Origin: Candidatus Melainabacteria bacterium
GTDB taxonomy: Bacteria > Cyanobacteriota > Vampirovibrionia > Obscuribacterales > Obscuribacteraceae
Assembly: GCA_003151275.1 (NCBI GenBank)
Contig: PLXC01000066.1
Location: 1-64,000, forward strand
Reading direction: 5' to 3'
DNA length: 64,000 bases
In this document: in pieces, positions 50,903-60,107 of the stretch
Layout: each line of letters opens with the position of its first letter
How positions within the stretch are numbered: the stretch's first letter is position 1
Translations under genes and position numbers: made by a program
The notes under the pieces: generated by a model
Database searches by the model: none
What the model saw: the letters and a program-made list of their open reading frames with translations, nothing else
Told to the model about the DNA's origin: nothing

Positions 50903-51985
50903 ATGGATAACGACAAGCAATTATTTCTGATCACTGGCAGCAGCGGCTTCATAGGTCAAGCGTTGGCTCAGCATTTTAGCTCTAAAGATCATGTCATTGT
51001 TGGTTTCGATAGAGAGAGCCCTCCAGAAAATAGTGCAGAAGATTGTCTGTTTTGCGATTTGTCTTCCGACGAAAGCGTGCAAAAGACCTTTGAGTTGTTA
51101 CGCGCAAGACATGGAAATAAAATAACGGCTGTGTTTCATCTCGCTGCATATTACAGCTTTTCAGGCGAAGACAGTCCGCTCTACAAAGAGATTACTGTTG
51201 ACGGCACCGAACGAATGCTTCGTGAATTGCAGAACTTCGAGGTCGGACAGTTTATATTCTCAAGTTCAATGCTCGTTCATAAACCCAGTCAGCCAGGTGA
51301 AAAGATTACCGAAGACTCTCCACTTGAACCGACGTGGCAATACCCTAAATCTAAAGTGGATACAGAAGAGTTGATCCATAAGAAACACGGCAAGATTCCA
51401 GTTGTAAACTTGAGAATTGCCGGTGTCTATGCCGATGATTGTCACTCGATCCCGATTGCGCACCAAATTCAACGCATTTACGAAGGTCAGCTTGAGGGGC
51501 ATTTGTATTCAGGAAACACCGATGTGAGACAGTCATTTGTTCATGTCGATGATCTGGTTTCAGCCTTCGAATGTGCAGTTGCAAATGCGGGCAATTTACC
51601 TACCGACTCTACATTCGAAATTGGTGAACCGGATGCAATGAGTTACAAGGAGATGCAGAAGGAATTCGGAATGCTCCTGCGGGGTGAGGATTGGAAAACT
51701 TTCTCGGTGCCGAAACCGATAGCAAAAATAGGGGCATTTGTGGAAGGCGAAATACCTTTTGTGGATAAACCGTTTGTCAAACCATGGATGGTAGACCATG
51801 CAGATGACAACTACGAGTTGAATATAGATAAAGCTCGAAAAGTGCTTGGATGGAATCCGAAAAACAAATTGAGCGATGTGATACCGAAAATGACGGAAAG
51901 CCTGAAGGCTGATCCTCTCAAGTGGTACAAAATCAATCACCTGAAAGCGCCTGGTTGGCTGAAAGAGAAAGCCTCAGCAGGTTAG
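50903..51985 (+). CDS. NAD-dependent epimerase/dehydratase
   Basis: TGSSGFIG (residues 11-18) is the nucleotide-binding loop. FHLAAYYSF, Ser120-122 and YPKSK with Tyr147 and Lys151 form the active site of an extended SDR. The C-terminal motif WYKINHLKAPGWL resembles the tail seen on epimerases associated with SPW/VKOR proteins, which agrees with the divergent position next to that operon; this link is inferred. AGAGGGTAATTTTA precedes the ATG. The substrate may be a sugar nucleotide or lipid. The 250-base divergent region with the operon may share regulators. Confidence 0.85.
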   Translation: MDNDKQLFLITGSSGFIGQALAQHFSSKDHVIVGFDRESPPENSAEDCLFCDLSSDESVQKTFELLRARHGNKITAVFHLAAYYSFSGEDSPLYKEITVDGTERMLRELQNFEVGQFIFSSSMLVHKPSQPGEKITEDSPLEPTWQYPKSKVDTEELIHKKHGKIPVVNLRIAGVYADDCHSIPIAHQIQRIYEGQLEGHLYSGNTDVRQSFVHVDDLVSAFECAVANAGNLPTDSTFEIGEPDAMSYKEMQKEFGMLLRGEDWKTFSVPKPIAKIGAFVEGEIPFVDKPFVKPWMVDHADDNYELNIDKARKVLGWNPKNKLSDVIPKMTESLKADPLKWYKINHLKAPGWLKEKASAG

Positions 51986-52032
51986 TGTTAGTGCCGACGG
52001 TTTTCTACGGACAATCTGCCTCGGGCGCTCAG

Positions 52033-53199
52033 TCATGAATGAGAAGCAGCAGGAAGTGTCACTGTGAAAGTTGTGCCATTGTCGACGCTGCTCTCGCAAG
52101 TAATTTTACCGCCATGCAAATCTACAAGGTGGTGGCACAAATATAACCCTAAACCTGTATATGCCACGTATTTTTTACCCGGCACACCCTGCCAAAAGCC
52201 TTGGAACAGCAGTCTTTGATCCTCCACAGAAATTACTTTGCCGAATGACCGAACCTCAATAACAAGCGCGTCATCTGTGTTCTTGGCCGTCACTTCGACT
52301 TTATTGCAATGAGTACCGAATTTGATCGCATTGTCCAACAAGTTTGTAAATACGTGCTCTAAAGCTTCGTCGTCTCCCAGCGCTAAGTGTAGATCGGCTG
52401 GCAACTTCGTTTTGATTTCCATACCATGAGAACTTATTTGTAGCGATAGTTTTTTCAGACATCGATCAATGACTGAATTGATGTAAGTAGGCGCAAATTG
52501 TAATTCTGACTCGTGTGACTCGTAGCGGTAAATTTCAAGCAATCTTTGGATCAGCACTAATTGTTCACCATTGCTTTTACGCAGTGCTAACAGCCCCTCT
52601 CTCTGGGCACCGGCTCCTTCTGGGTCGTTTAGCATCGCATCCAGCAGATTGCGCGAACCGACAAGTGGTACTTGAAGATCGTGAGCCAGTGCGGCGCAAA
52701 AATCTTTTATGGCACCCAGCCGAAGTTGAGCCAGCTCAGACTTTCTTCTTGTAATGGCGTAGCGAATAGATCGCACGATTGAATCGCTACTAATTCTTTG
52801 CTTGATTAAGTAGTCTTGCGCACCCTTAGCCACAGACTGGATCCCCAGTTTTTCGTCGTCTCTAGCGGTTAGAATTATTATTGGTGCGGTTCCAGCGATC
52901 TCACGTAATTTCTCCAGGGTCTCCAGTCCTGTACTATCAGGCAGACTTAGGTCCAAGAGAATGACGTCTGGCATATTCTTACCGATACATCTTTCCGCGT
53001 CCGCCAAGCTATAAGCTGGAACCAGACTAAATCTCACATCAAGTCTCGGCTGGCTCAATATTTTTTCGACGAAGCGAAAGTAAAAATCGTCGTCCTCAAT
53101 CATTAAAATGTTGATTGGCTGCGGCATGTTTGTTCCGCTTGTTGTCGGTGCACTTTGGCGTTCAACCACGTTGATTGTGTCTTGAGTAGTGTTTTTCAT
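52033..53199 (-). CDS. Receiver domain fused to a histidine kinase
   Basis: Residues about 28-150 are a receiver domain (NILMIEDDDF, phosphoacceptor Asp83 in ILLDLSLPD, and a Lys near 133). A dimerisation helix with His173 (CAALAHDLQVPLVGSRNLLD) and an HATPase domain (TNLLDNAIKFG, then GLGLYLCHHLVDLHGG) follow. There is no membrane segment or sensor domain, so the input is probably phosphate on the receiver. ATG 53199 was chosen over an earlier in-frame start that would overlap the upstream gene; it leaves a 19-base gap to the REC-kinase gene. Upstream and downstream genes are signalling proteins. Confidence 0.9.
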   Translation of the reverse strand: MKNTTQDTINVVERQSAPTTSGTNMPQPINILMIEDDDFYFRFVEKILSQPRLDVRFSLVPAYSLADAERCIGKNMPDVILLDLSLPDSTGLETLEKLREIAGTAPIIILTARDDEKLGIQSVAKGAQDYLIKQRISSDSIVRSIRYAITRRKSELAQLRLGAIKDFCAALAHDLQVPLVGSRNLLDAMLNDPEGAGAQREGLLALRKSNGEQLVLIQRLLEIYRYESHESELQFAPTYINSVIDRCLKKLSLQISSHGMEIKTKLPADLHLALGDDEALEHVFTNLLDNAIKFGTHCNKVEVTAKNTDDALVIEVRSFGKVISVEDQRLLFQGFWQGVPGKKYVAYTGLGLYLCHHLVDLHGGKITCESSVDNGTTFTVTLPAASHS

Positions 53200-53218
53200 G
53201 ATTGTGTTTCCGTGGCTG

Positions 53219-54706
53219 TTAGACGCATGAACTTGCAAAGACATTCATTAGATCCTGTTTCACTTCCATGACTGATTGATAACGATGTTCAGGATCTTTA
53301 TTGAATGTCTTAAAAACAATCGATTCTAATGAGTACGGTATGTTTTTATCGGGGCAAATAGATACGAAGTGTTTTGGTGTCTCTCTTAGCTGACAACCAA
53401 ATGTTTCAAATGGCGATTGCGTATCGAACACAGGATGTCCTGTAATGGCCTCATACATTACACAACCAAGTGCATAAATATCAGAACGAAAATCCATTTT
53501 TTGTCCAAGGCATTGTTCAGGGCTCATATAGAGCGGACTGCCCGCTACTTCGAAGCGGTCTGTCATCTGGGTGTCAACACTTGCCGTACGAGGGATTATT
53601 TTTGATAATCCGAAATCAACGATCTTCACGTCTTCATCCTGACTTGAATCCAATAACATAATGTTACTCGGTTTTAAATCGCAATGAATAATATTCATAC
53701 TATGAGCCATTGAGAGCCCATCACAGATTTTGAAGAACATTTTTAGAAAGCGATTTAATTCCAAGCCGCCCTCTTTCACAAGGATCTGATCGAGATTTTC
53801 TCCATCAATGTAATCCATTACAAGGAAGGGCTGTCCTGTCTCGGTAACGCCAAAATCGAAAACTGAAATGACATTGGGATGGCTCAGTGAACTTGCCGCT
53901 TTCGCTTCTTGATGGAACCAACGAAGAACTCTTCTATCAATTGCTAGATCCTCTTTGAGAATTTTTATTGCGACGACTTTGTCCATATCCAGATGTCTGG
54001 CTTTATAGACAATGCCCATGCCGCCTTCGCTTATCGAGGATTCTAGGCTGTATTTGTCGGCAAAAGTTTTGCCAGAGTTGTTGCCACCAGGATTGCTAAT
54101 GCGTCTAGGGATCGGCGGGTTTTTTATACCCTTGATAAACTCATCGACAGTGCTGGGCACTTCCGGATCGATATATTCGTAGCTTCGCTCGACCTGACGC
54201 ATAATGTCAATCTCGCGTTCGAAGATTATTGATTGTTTGCTTCTTTCCGATGAGGTAGAAACCGTTCCCTGCCTACCACCATTGGAGCGGCAGAGCTGCT
54301 GCGCTATACTCGGTTCGAGCCACTGTTTGCCTCCGTCCACAGCCATGATTGCTCGGGCGAGTTCTTCAACGGAAACATCTTTGCGGCAAAATCCGTCGGC
54401 TCCAGCGCCTAATGATGCCAAAATATCTGCTTCGCTGTCATGCGAAGTGAGCATGAGAACCCGACACTCAGGGAATGATTGCTTGATCTGCCAGGTGGCC
54501 TCGACGCCGTCCATGCCTGGCAGTCCAATGTCCATTAAAACCACGTTTGGACGAAGTTCGAGTACCTTCTTTATTGCGGAAGGTCCATCAAACGCGTCGC
54601 CGACGATTCGAAATTCGGTTCGTTGCTCGAGTGATAACTTCAGCCCAGTTCTGACCAGGTCGTGATCGTCAACTAAGAGGATAGTAGTTCGATTTGCTTC
54701 TCTCAT
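53219..54706 (-). CDS. Receiver domain fused to a Ser/Thr protein kinase (non-RD)
   Basis: The N-terminal receiver (residues about 8-135) is NarL-like: LVDDHD, Asp59 in LMDIGLPGMDG, and AGADGFCRKD with Lys. Instead of a HTH, a Hanks-type kinase starts near residue 218: SEGGMGIVYKARH, AIKILKEDL (Lys248), IIHCDLKPSNI where Cys342 replaces the usual Arg of HRD, VDFGLSK with Asp364 and GSPLYMSPEQ. The kinase should be independent of activation-loop phosphorylation. It likely links a His-Asp relay to Ser/Thr phosphorylation. It is first in an operon with the REC-HK gene. The ATG is next to no strong ribosome-binding site. Confidence 0.88.
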   Translation of the reverse strand: MREANRTTILLVDDHDLVRTGLKLSLEQRTEFRIVGDAFDGPSAIKKVLELRPNVVLMDIGLPGMDGVEATWQIKQSFPECRVLMLTSHDSEADILASLGAGADGFCRKDVSVEELARAIMAVDGGKQWLEPSIAQQLCRSNGGRQGTVSTSSERSKQSIIFEREIDIMRQVERSYEYIDPEVPSTVDEFIKGIKNPPIPRRISNPGGNNSGKTFADKYSLESSISEGGMGIVYKARHLDMDKVVAIKILKEDLAIDRRVLRWFHQEAKAASSLSHPNVISVFDFGVTETGQPFLVMDYIDGENLDQILVKEGGLELNRFLKMFFKICDGLSMAHSMNIIHCDLKPSNIMLLDSSQDEDVKIVDFGLSKIIPRTASVDTQMTDRFEVAGSPLYMSPEQCLGQKMDFRSDIYALGCVMYEAITGHPVFDTQSPFETFGCQLRETPKHFVSICPDKNIPYSLESIVFKTFNKDPEHRYQSVMEVKQDLMNVFASSCV

Positions 54707-54933
54707 ACACTCATTCTCATGACTGAATTGGATTTGTAGCTCAGCAACATTGCGTTTCAGCAGCCGGATGACTGCAATTTCGTTCCGTCTTCCTATCATG
54801 AATCAATAACACGCACGATTCATCCTCATTCTGTGTTAGTCGTGTTAGTTCAATGAGGTGATGTTTTGTAACCAGTTGGTAGCCCACCTGCGACCACTTG
54901 GGGGATGCTTGGACCACGCTGTTTCATTCAAAA

Positions 54934-54981
54934 TATAAGCAGTTCCCTATGCCTTGAACGGCATTTGAACGGCACTTGAAC
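54934..54981 (+). promoter_or_regulatory. Putative -10 box and three 11-bp direct repeats
   Basis: TATAAG at 54934-54939 is a good -10 candidate, with only a weak TTGGAC far upstream. Just after the likely start point, TTGAACGGCA occurs at 54954-54963 and 54965-54974 and TTGAAC at 54976-54981, an 11-base period close to one helical turn. The array ends before the AGGA ribosome-binding site of the REC-HPt gene and may bind a regulator. Confidence 0.5.
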
Positions 54982-54993
54982 TTAGGATGAACC

Positions 54994-55914
54994 ATGCAGT
55001 ACACGGTATTAATAGTCGATGACGACACACACTGGCGCACGTTATTAGCCAGTCTTTTGCAGGTGCGGGGCTACAAAGTGCTGCAGGCTACAAGTGCTCT
55101 ATCGGCTAGGCTGTGTGTTGAGCAATCTCTTCCTCACATGGTAATTGTGGACCACAGAGCCCCAGACTTCGATGCGCTCCCCTGGATCACATGGTTGCGC
55201 GAGACTGGTAGCAATATTCCTGTTGTGTTTCTCTCCAATTTTCTATGCGACTCAAAATTGATCAGCACTCTCAAGGACCCTTTGGGTGTGTCGTTAATCC
55301 TGCAAAAGCCGGTAAAGCCACTTCCCTTCGTCACTTTGATCGATAAAGTAATTCAAGATTCTGCTCTGAGCACCGATGAGTTCGAGCAACCGCTGTATAA
55401 AGATGCCGTTGAGAGCTTTCTTTCCTCAATTAAGAAGACGAAAGCGAGCGGCATCTTTGGTACAAGCACGGTCATGCCCCGAATCCACTCTCCAGGCGGC
55501 ACAACTAAGATATCACTGATTGTCCCAAATGCTGATAGCGAGCCAGTCGGTGGAGACGATCTTGCGATTCTCAGGGAACTCAGACAAGAATTTGTTCAAA
55601 GCGTCTTTGAGCGTCTTGGTCACCTCCAAGGTTTGGTGCCGGTTGCAGCGAGCGGCTCGGTTGACGCTGTTAAACGGATAAGGCTTGAGAGTCACAGGTT
55701 GAGAGGTTCAGCTGGAGCATTCGGACTGCCTTTGTTGGGCAGTTTAATGGGAGACATCGAAGATTCTCTTGCCGGAAACGTCGAAGAATTGACGGGCGAT
55801 ACCTGCACATGGCGGCAAGTGGATTTCTATCTTGCAAAGGCGTTGACGATCCTCGCGCCGGAAAAACTTCAAAAGTCACTTGGCGATTCCGCGGAGTACA
55901 GCTTCAGCCGCTAA
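54994..55914 (+). CDS. Receiver domain fused to an HPt domain
   Basis: The receiver (residues about 3-120) has LIVDDDTHWR, Asp53 in MVIVDHRAPD and Lys105 in ILQKPVKP. A linker of about 60 residues leads to a histidine-phosphotransfer (HPt) helix bundle with His234 in LESHRLRGSAGAFGL. HPt domains pass phosphate between receivers, so this protein could be the central shuttle of the relay formed with the hybrid kinase and receivers around it. AGGA lies at suitable spacing to the ATG. It starts a co-directional set with the next three genes. Confidence 0.9.
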   Translation: MQYTVLIVDDDTHWRTLLASLLQVRGYKVLQATSALSARLCVEQSLPHMVIVDHRAPDFDALPWITWLRETGSNIPVVFLSNFLCDSKLISTLKDPLGVSLILQKPVKPLPFVTLIDKVIQDSALSTDEFEQPLYKDAVESFLSSIKKTKASGIFGTSTVMPRIHSPGGTTKISLIVPNADSEPVGGDDLAILRELRQEFVQSVFERLGHLQGLVPVAASGSVDAVKRIRLESHRLRGSAGAFGLPLLGSLMGDIEDSLAGNVEELTGDTCTWRQVDFYLAKALTILAPEKLQKSLGDSAEYSFSR

Positions 55915-55993
55915 TTTAAACGAACTTGAGATTGCCGGAACTGCGTGCAAATTTATTCAGGAACAAGCCAATACAAACTAGAGGGATACGAGA

Positions 55994-56395
55994 ATGCGAA
56001 TTGAACAGGTTTTACTCATCGACGACGATCCATCGATACGAAAAATCGCCGAGATTTCGCTTTCTAGGGTGGGTAAGTGGCGCGTCCTTTTGGCCGACTC
56101 TGGTCTCCAAGCACTAGATGTAGTGTCACGCGAGAAGCCTGATGTAATCCTGCTAGACGTGATGATGCCGGGCATGGATGGACCAACGACCCTCAAGCGC
56201 TTGAGAGAAAACCCGTCGTTATGCAACACACCGATCATTTTTATGACCGCAAAAGTTCAAAAGCACGAAATCGACACTTATTGTCAAATGGGCGCGGTAG
56301 GAGTTATTTCAAAGCCTTTTGACCCGATGCTGTTGCCAGCCGAAGTAGAAAGAATTGTCGGAAAACTCGAACTGGCGGCGACGAATATTAGATGA
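55994..56395 (+). CDS. Single-domain response regulator (CheY-like)
   Basis: The 133-residue protein is a bare receiver: LLIDDDPSIRKIAE, phosphoacceptor Asp55 in ILLDVMMPGMDGP, Thr/Ser in FMTAK and Lys near 106 in ISKPFDP. There is no output domain. It starts 79 bases after the REC-HPt gene, and its stop overlaps the start of the thiol-protein gene by ATGA, so it is part of a co-translated set. It probably acts as a phosphate sink or relay intermediate. Confidence 0.92.
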   Translation: MRIEQVLLIDDDPSIRKIAEISLSRVGKWRVLLADSGLQALDVVSREKPDVILLDVMMPGMDGPTTLKRLRENPSLCNTPIIFMTAKVQKHEIDTYCQMGAVGVISKPFDPMLLPAEVERIVGKLELAATNIR

Positions 56396-57039
56396 TTGGC
56401 AATTCCCATGACAGGCTCGGCGTTCCTCTGATAGCCTTGTGCTTGTTCTGGCTAATTGGTGTCGTCGCCGGTTCAGCTGTCTTAAACAATTACGTCAGCA
56501 CCTCCGGCTACCAAGGCAAGGCGGTGAAAAAGTGGCTTGTTAGTGACTCCTTGGCGTTAGCTTCACCACTGTCTACATTGATTATGGTCGTGCATCCACA
56601 GTGTTCTTGCAGTCAGGCGAGCATAACTGAACTGGCCATTATAATGGCGCGCTGCCATAACAAAGTTAAGGGATACGTTCTTTTTGTCAGCCCAAGCAAT
56701 TTACCGATAAGTTGGACAAAATCTAATCTCTGGTATCGAGTAAAAGAAATGCCCGGAGTATCTCCCATAATTGATTTGAACGGTTCGCTTGCACATCAAC
56801 TCAATGCTGAAACGTCAGGTCAAACCTTTGTCTACGATGCGCATGGTGATCTGTCATTTTCTGGTGGCATTACCAGCGGGCGAGCACACGAAGGAGACAA
56901 TGCCGGAGTTGATCGAGTTATAGCTTGCATCAATGGCGGTGCAACGAATTCGTCCAGCACGGCGGTATTCGGTTGCTCGCTTTTTAGTTGTTCACAAGTT
57001 GCGCCTGAATTACAAACTTCCAAAGCTAATAAACAATGA
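56392..57039 (+). CDS. Membrane-anchored RedB/TlpA-like thioredoxin-fold protein
   Basis: One N-terminal membrane helix (about residues 11-30) is followed by a thioredoxin-like domain: TLIMVVHPQCSCSQASITEL with Cys71 and Cys73 in a C-S-C motif, VLFVSPSNLP, and GQTFVYDAHGDLSFSGGI, the strand preceding a cis-Pro-like site. Homologues named RedB are tied to redox signalling; the CxC spacing differs from CxxC thioredoxins. The gene overlaps both neighbours (ATGA at each end), lying between a receiver and a hybrid kinase, so it is probably a periplasmic thiol sensor or assembly factor for the kinase. A Cys-rich C-terminal tail (GCSLFSCSQ) is present. Confidence 0.75.
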   Translation: MIGNSHDRLGVPLIALCLFWLIGVVAGSAVLNNYVSTSGYQGKAVKKWLVSDSLALASPLSTLIMVVHPQCSCSQASITELAIIMARCHNKVKGYVLFVSPSNLPISWTKSNLWYRVKEMPGVSPIIDLNGSLAHQLNAETSGQTFVYDAHGDLSFSGGITSGRAHEGDNAGVDRVIACINGGATNSSSTAVFGCSLFSCSQVAPELQTSKANKQ

Positions 57040-60000
57040 CAAAAGTAATCTTCCAGCTTACAGATCCCCTTAAAGCTCGCTCTGATGAGCTTTCAAAAGA
57101 GCACTTGCAGTCGATATACCGACGCACTGATCGTCTGTTCGCGATATTGTTTGTTTTTCAATGGTTGGCGGGAATTGTAATCGCGCTTGTTGTCTCGCCG
57201 CGCAGTTGGACCGGAACTCATTCCGACATACACATCCACGTCTGGTCCGCAATTTTTTTAGGTGGAGCGATTACAGTATGTCCACTTTATTTGGCTTGGA
57301 AACGACCAGGTCAGATCCTTACCCGTCATATAATCGCGATCAGTCAAATGCTGTTCTCGGCGCTGTTGATTCATTTAACAGGTGGTCGAATCGAAACTCA
57401 TTTTCACATTTTTGGCTCATTGGCATTTCTTGCTGTTTACAGCGATTGGCGCGTTCTTATTACCGCTTCGATTGTAGTAATACTCGATCATGTGTTGCGA
57501 GGCATTTTTTGGCCACTGACTATCTATGGAGTTCTTGCAGTTGAGCCAATGCGCTGGCTTGAGCACGCCTGGTGGGTTGTGTTTGAGGACATCTTCTTGA
57601 TCAAAGCTTGCTTGAATAACGTTCGCGAAGCATTAAACGTGTCACAACGGCAAGCAGAGGTCGAACAGACGCGCGGCAAAGTGGAGGAGATTGTTAAAGA
57701 ACGAACTCGCGAACTTCATATCAGCGAACGTAGGTTGTCGACTCAATATGCAGTCAGTAAAGTTCTGGCTGGTTCTGATTCACTTACCGATGCTGCTCCC
57801 AAGATACTTCAAGCTATTGCCAATAACATGGTCAAAGATATTGGCGACTGTGATGGTATCGTATATGGTGAAATTTGGCATCCTGATCAATATGGCATGA
57901 TAAATTGCATTTGTAATATTCAGTGGGCCGATGGTCATTCGGTCAAACCTTTTTGCCGCGCGGAGGATTTGCGCTATTCTCCCGGAGTTGGCTTGCCTGG
58001 ACAAGTGTTCAAAGAGCAGCAAGCACTGCAATTGATTGATATAGCCCAAGCAACTAACTTTCTGCGTCGTGAAAGCGCGCTTGCAGCAGGTTTTAAAGCC
58101 GCTTTTGCTTTTCCGGTGATAGCGGAGAATGAAGTCAAAGCCGTAATCGTTTTTATTAGTGAATCGCAGAGTGCACTACGAAGCGACGAATTTTCCATGC
58201 TTGAGTCGCTGGGTCAACAAATCGGGCAGTTTATCGTCAGCAAACGCACTGAACTCGAAAATGTTCAGCTGGCGAATATTGTGCAATCGTCTAACGACGC
58301 GATCATCGGTCAAAGTCGAGACGGCACCATTACTAGTTGGAATCGCGGCGCCGAACGCCTTTTGGGTTATACGTCAGAGGAAGCAAAGGGAAATAGTTCG
58401 GCGATGTTGTTGCCTGTCGATAGATTGAAAGAACTTGAGCATTTCGATTTGGAGTCAATCGAAAACTTTGAGACTGTTCGTGTGGCCAAAGATCTACAAA
58501 GAAAGGACGTATCTGTTACAAGTTCGCTCATACTCGATTCCACTAATGCGGTTGTAGGCACTTCCCTAATTTTACGTGATATCACAGAACGCAAAGAATC
58601 AGAAAAGAGAGTTGCCGAATTTTATTCAACGGTCTCGCACGAACTGCGCACTCCCCTAACCGCTATCCGTGGTGCATTGGGACTCATAGAAGGAGGGATA
58701 ATCGAGGCAGGCACAGCTGAGGCAATGGATTTAATTCAAGTGGCCAGGGAAAGTTCAGATCGCTTGATCCGCCTGATCAATGAAATTCTCGACCTGAAGA
58801 AAATCGAAGCTGGTAAATTCGAGCTGGTAATAGAAAGTCTCGACCCCGAAAGACTAGTTAAAGATGCGCTCGAAAGCTTGACGGGTATGTCGGAGCAGGC
58901 TGGCATAAAGCTTGAGTCGAGAACGTGCACCAATGATCCTCTTTTAGGTGATCGAGATAGATGCACGCAAGTAATAATCAACTTGGTCAGCAATGCAATT
59001 AAATTTTCGCCCAAGGGCAGTCTTGTTGTCGTCACTAGCGAAAAGACAAAAGCAGGCATGGTTCGGTTTTCTATTACCGATACTGGTCCTGGCATTCCTG
59101 AGGAGCAGTTGCATAAATTGTTCAACAAGTTTCAGCAGCTTGATTCTTCCGACACCAGAGCCAAGGGCGGCACCGGGCTCGGACTGGCGATTTCCAAAGC
59201 AATTGTCGACGAACATGGCGGTAATATTGGTGTGAATAGCACCTTTGGAGTGGGCACCACGTTTTGGTTTGAACTTCCAGAGCAAGCTGTAGCAGATCAA
59301 AAGCTACCTAGCGATGAAGACGATGCTGTTGACTCTTCAGTAGCTTCGGTTCTGGTTATTGAAGATGACGATCAGCTCGCTCACGTGCTAAATGTTCACA
59401 TTTCTTCCCAAGGATTCAAGGTGACTCGTGCCAATTCACTTCGTCAAGCGCGGTCCAAATTAACCTATTCGACGCCGGCAGTAATAATTCTAGATCTGAC
59501 TCTGCCAGACGGTGACGGACTGGAGTTGTTGGAAGAATTGAGGAACGACGCAGCTACGCGCAACATTCCTGTAGTTGTAATCACCGGCCGCGGTGCCCGC
59601 GAAGGATGTTCTCACAGTCCAATGATATTTGATTGGTTGCAGAAGCCGTTTGACACTCAGATGCTAATTCAGGCTATAGAAAGATCTTTGTCTTTACCTA
59701 GCCGTCGCAGAGTTCTTGTTATCGGCGAGGATGCTTCGACTAGGAGCCGCCTTTCTGACCAACTTAGTAACATGAGTCTGGAATGCATGGAAGCTTCGGA
59801 TCAAGATGAAGCTGTGAAATTAATCCAGCAATCGGCACCAGATTTGATCATCATCGATCTAGATGTTTTCGATGCCCAATTGGTGTCAAACTTGCGGCGG
59901 GTGCAAACAAGATCTGCTCCCTTGATAGTTTTTTCTGCGAATCATCTGACCGAAAATGGTCGTCATGAACTTTCGCTCGGGGTCATCAAATATCTCACTG

Positions 60001-60104
60001 AGCAGAACATCTCAGATTCAGAATTTCAAACTGTCGTGCAGGAACTCATTGATCAGGTGCGGTCTCCAAAAATGCAACTGAACAAATTGGAAATCTTAGT
60101 TTAG
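57036..60104 (+). CDS. Hybrid sensor histidine kinase (membrane, GAF, PAS, HisKA, HATPase, two receivers)
   Basis: Residues 30-180 hold about five helices with the motif GGRIETHFHIFGSLAFLAVY seen in integral-membrane sensor kinases. A coiled coil (200-235) precedes a GAF domain (240-405) and a PAS domain (410-520). HisKA has His535 in STVSHELRTPL, and the ATP-binding domain has NLVSNAIKFSPKG, DTGPGIPEEQL and GTGLGLAI. The receivers carry Asp820 (ILDLTLPDGDG) and Asp941 (IIIDLDV); the second is degenerate in its Lys region. It starts inside the stop of the thiol-protein gene. It should feed phosphate to the HPt protein. Confidence 0.93.
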   Translation: MTKVIFQLTDPLKARSDELSKEHLQSIYRRTDRLFAILFVFQWLAGIVIALVVSPRSWTGTHSDIHIHVWSAIFLGGAITVCPLYLAWKRPGQILTRHIIAISQMLFSALLIHLTGGRIETHFHIFGSLAFLAVYSDWRVLITASIVVILDHVLRGIFWPLTIYGVLAVEPMRWLEHAWWVVFEDIFLIKACLNNVREALNVSQRQAEVEQTRGKVEEIVKERTRELHISERRLSTQYAVSKVLAGSDSLTDAAPKILQAIANNMVKDIGDCDGIVYGEIWHPDQYGMINCICNIQWADGHSVKPFCRAEDLRYSPGVGLPGQVFKEQQALQLIDIAQATNFLRRESALAAGFKAAFAFPVIAENEVKAVIVFISESQSALRSDEFSMLESLGQQIGQFIVSKRTELENVQLANIVQSSNDAIIGQSRDGTITSWNRGAERLLGYTSEEAKGNSSAMLLPVDRLKELEHFDLESIENFETVRVAKDLQRKDVSVTSSLILDSTNAVVGTSLILRDITERKESEKRVAEFYSTVSHELRTPLTAIRGALGLIEGGIIEAGTAEAMDLIQVARESSDRLIRLINEILDLKKIEAGKFELVIESLDPERLVKDALESLTGMSEQAGIKLESRTCTNDPLLGDRDRCTQVIINLVSNAIKFSPKGSLVVVTSEKTKAGMVRFSITDTGPGIPEEQLHKLFNKFQQLDSSDTRAKGGTGLGLAISKAIVDEHGGNIGVNSTFGVGTTFWFELPEQAVADQKLPSDEDDAVDSSVASVLVIEDDDQLAHVLNVHISSQGFKVTRANSLRQARSKLTYSTPAVIILDLTLPDGDGLELLEELRNDAATRNIPVVVITGRGAREGCSHSPMIFDWLQKPFDTQMLIQAIERSLSLPSRRRVLVIGEDASTRSRLSDQLSNMSLECMEASDQDEAVKLIQQSAPDLIIIDLDVFDAQLVSNLRRVQTRSAPLIVFSANHLTENGRHELSLGVIKYLTEQNISDSEFQTVVQELIDQVRSPKMQLNKLEILV

Positions 60105-60107
60105 CTT

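Noticed and set aside
54204..54665. Plus-strand 153-residue ORF
   Set aside because: Antisense to the receiver domain of the REC-kinase; Ser-rich composition is typical of a shadow.
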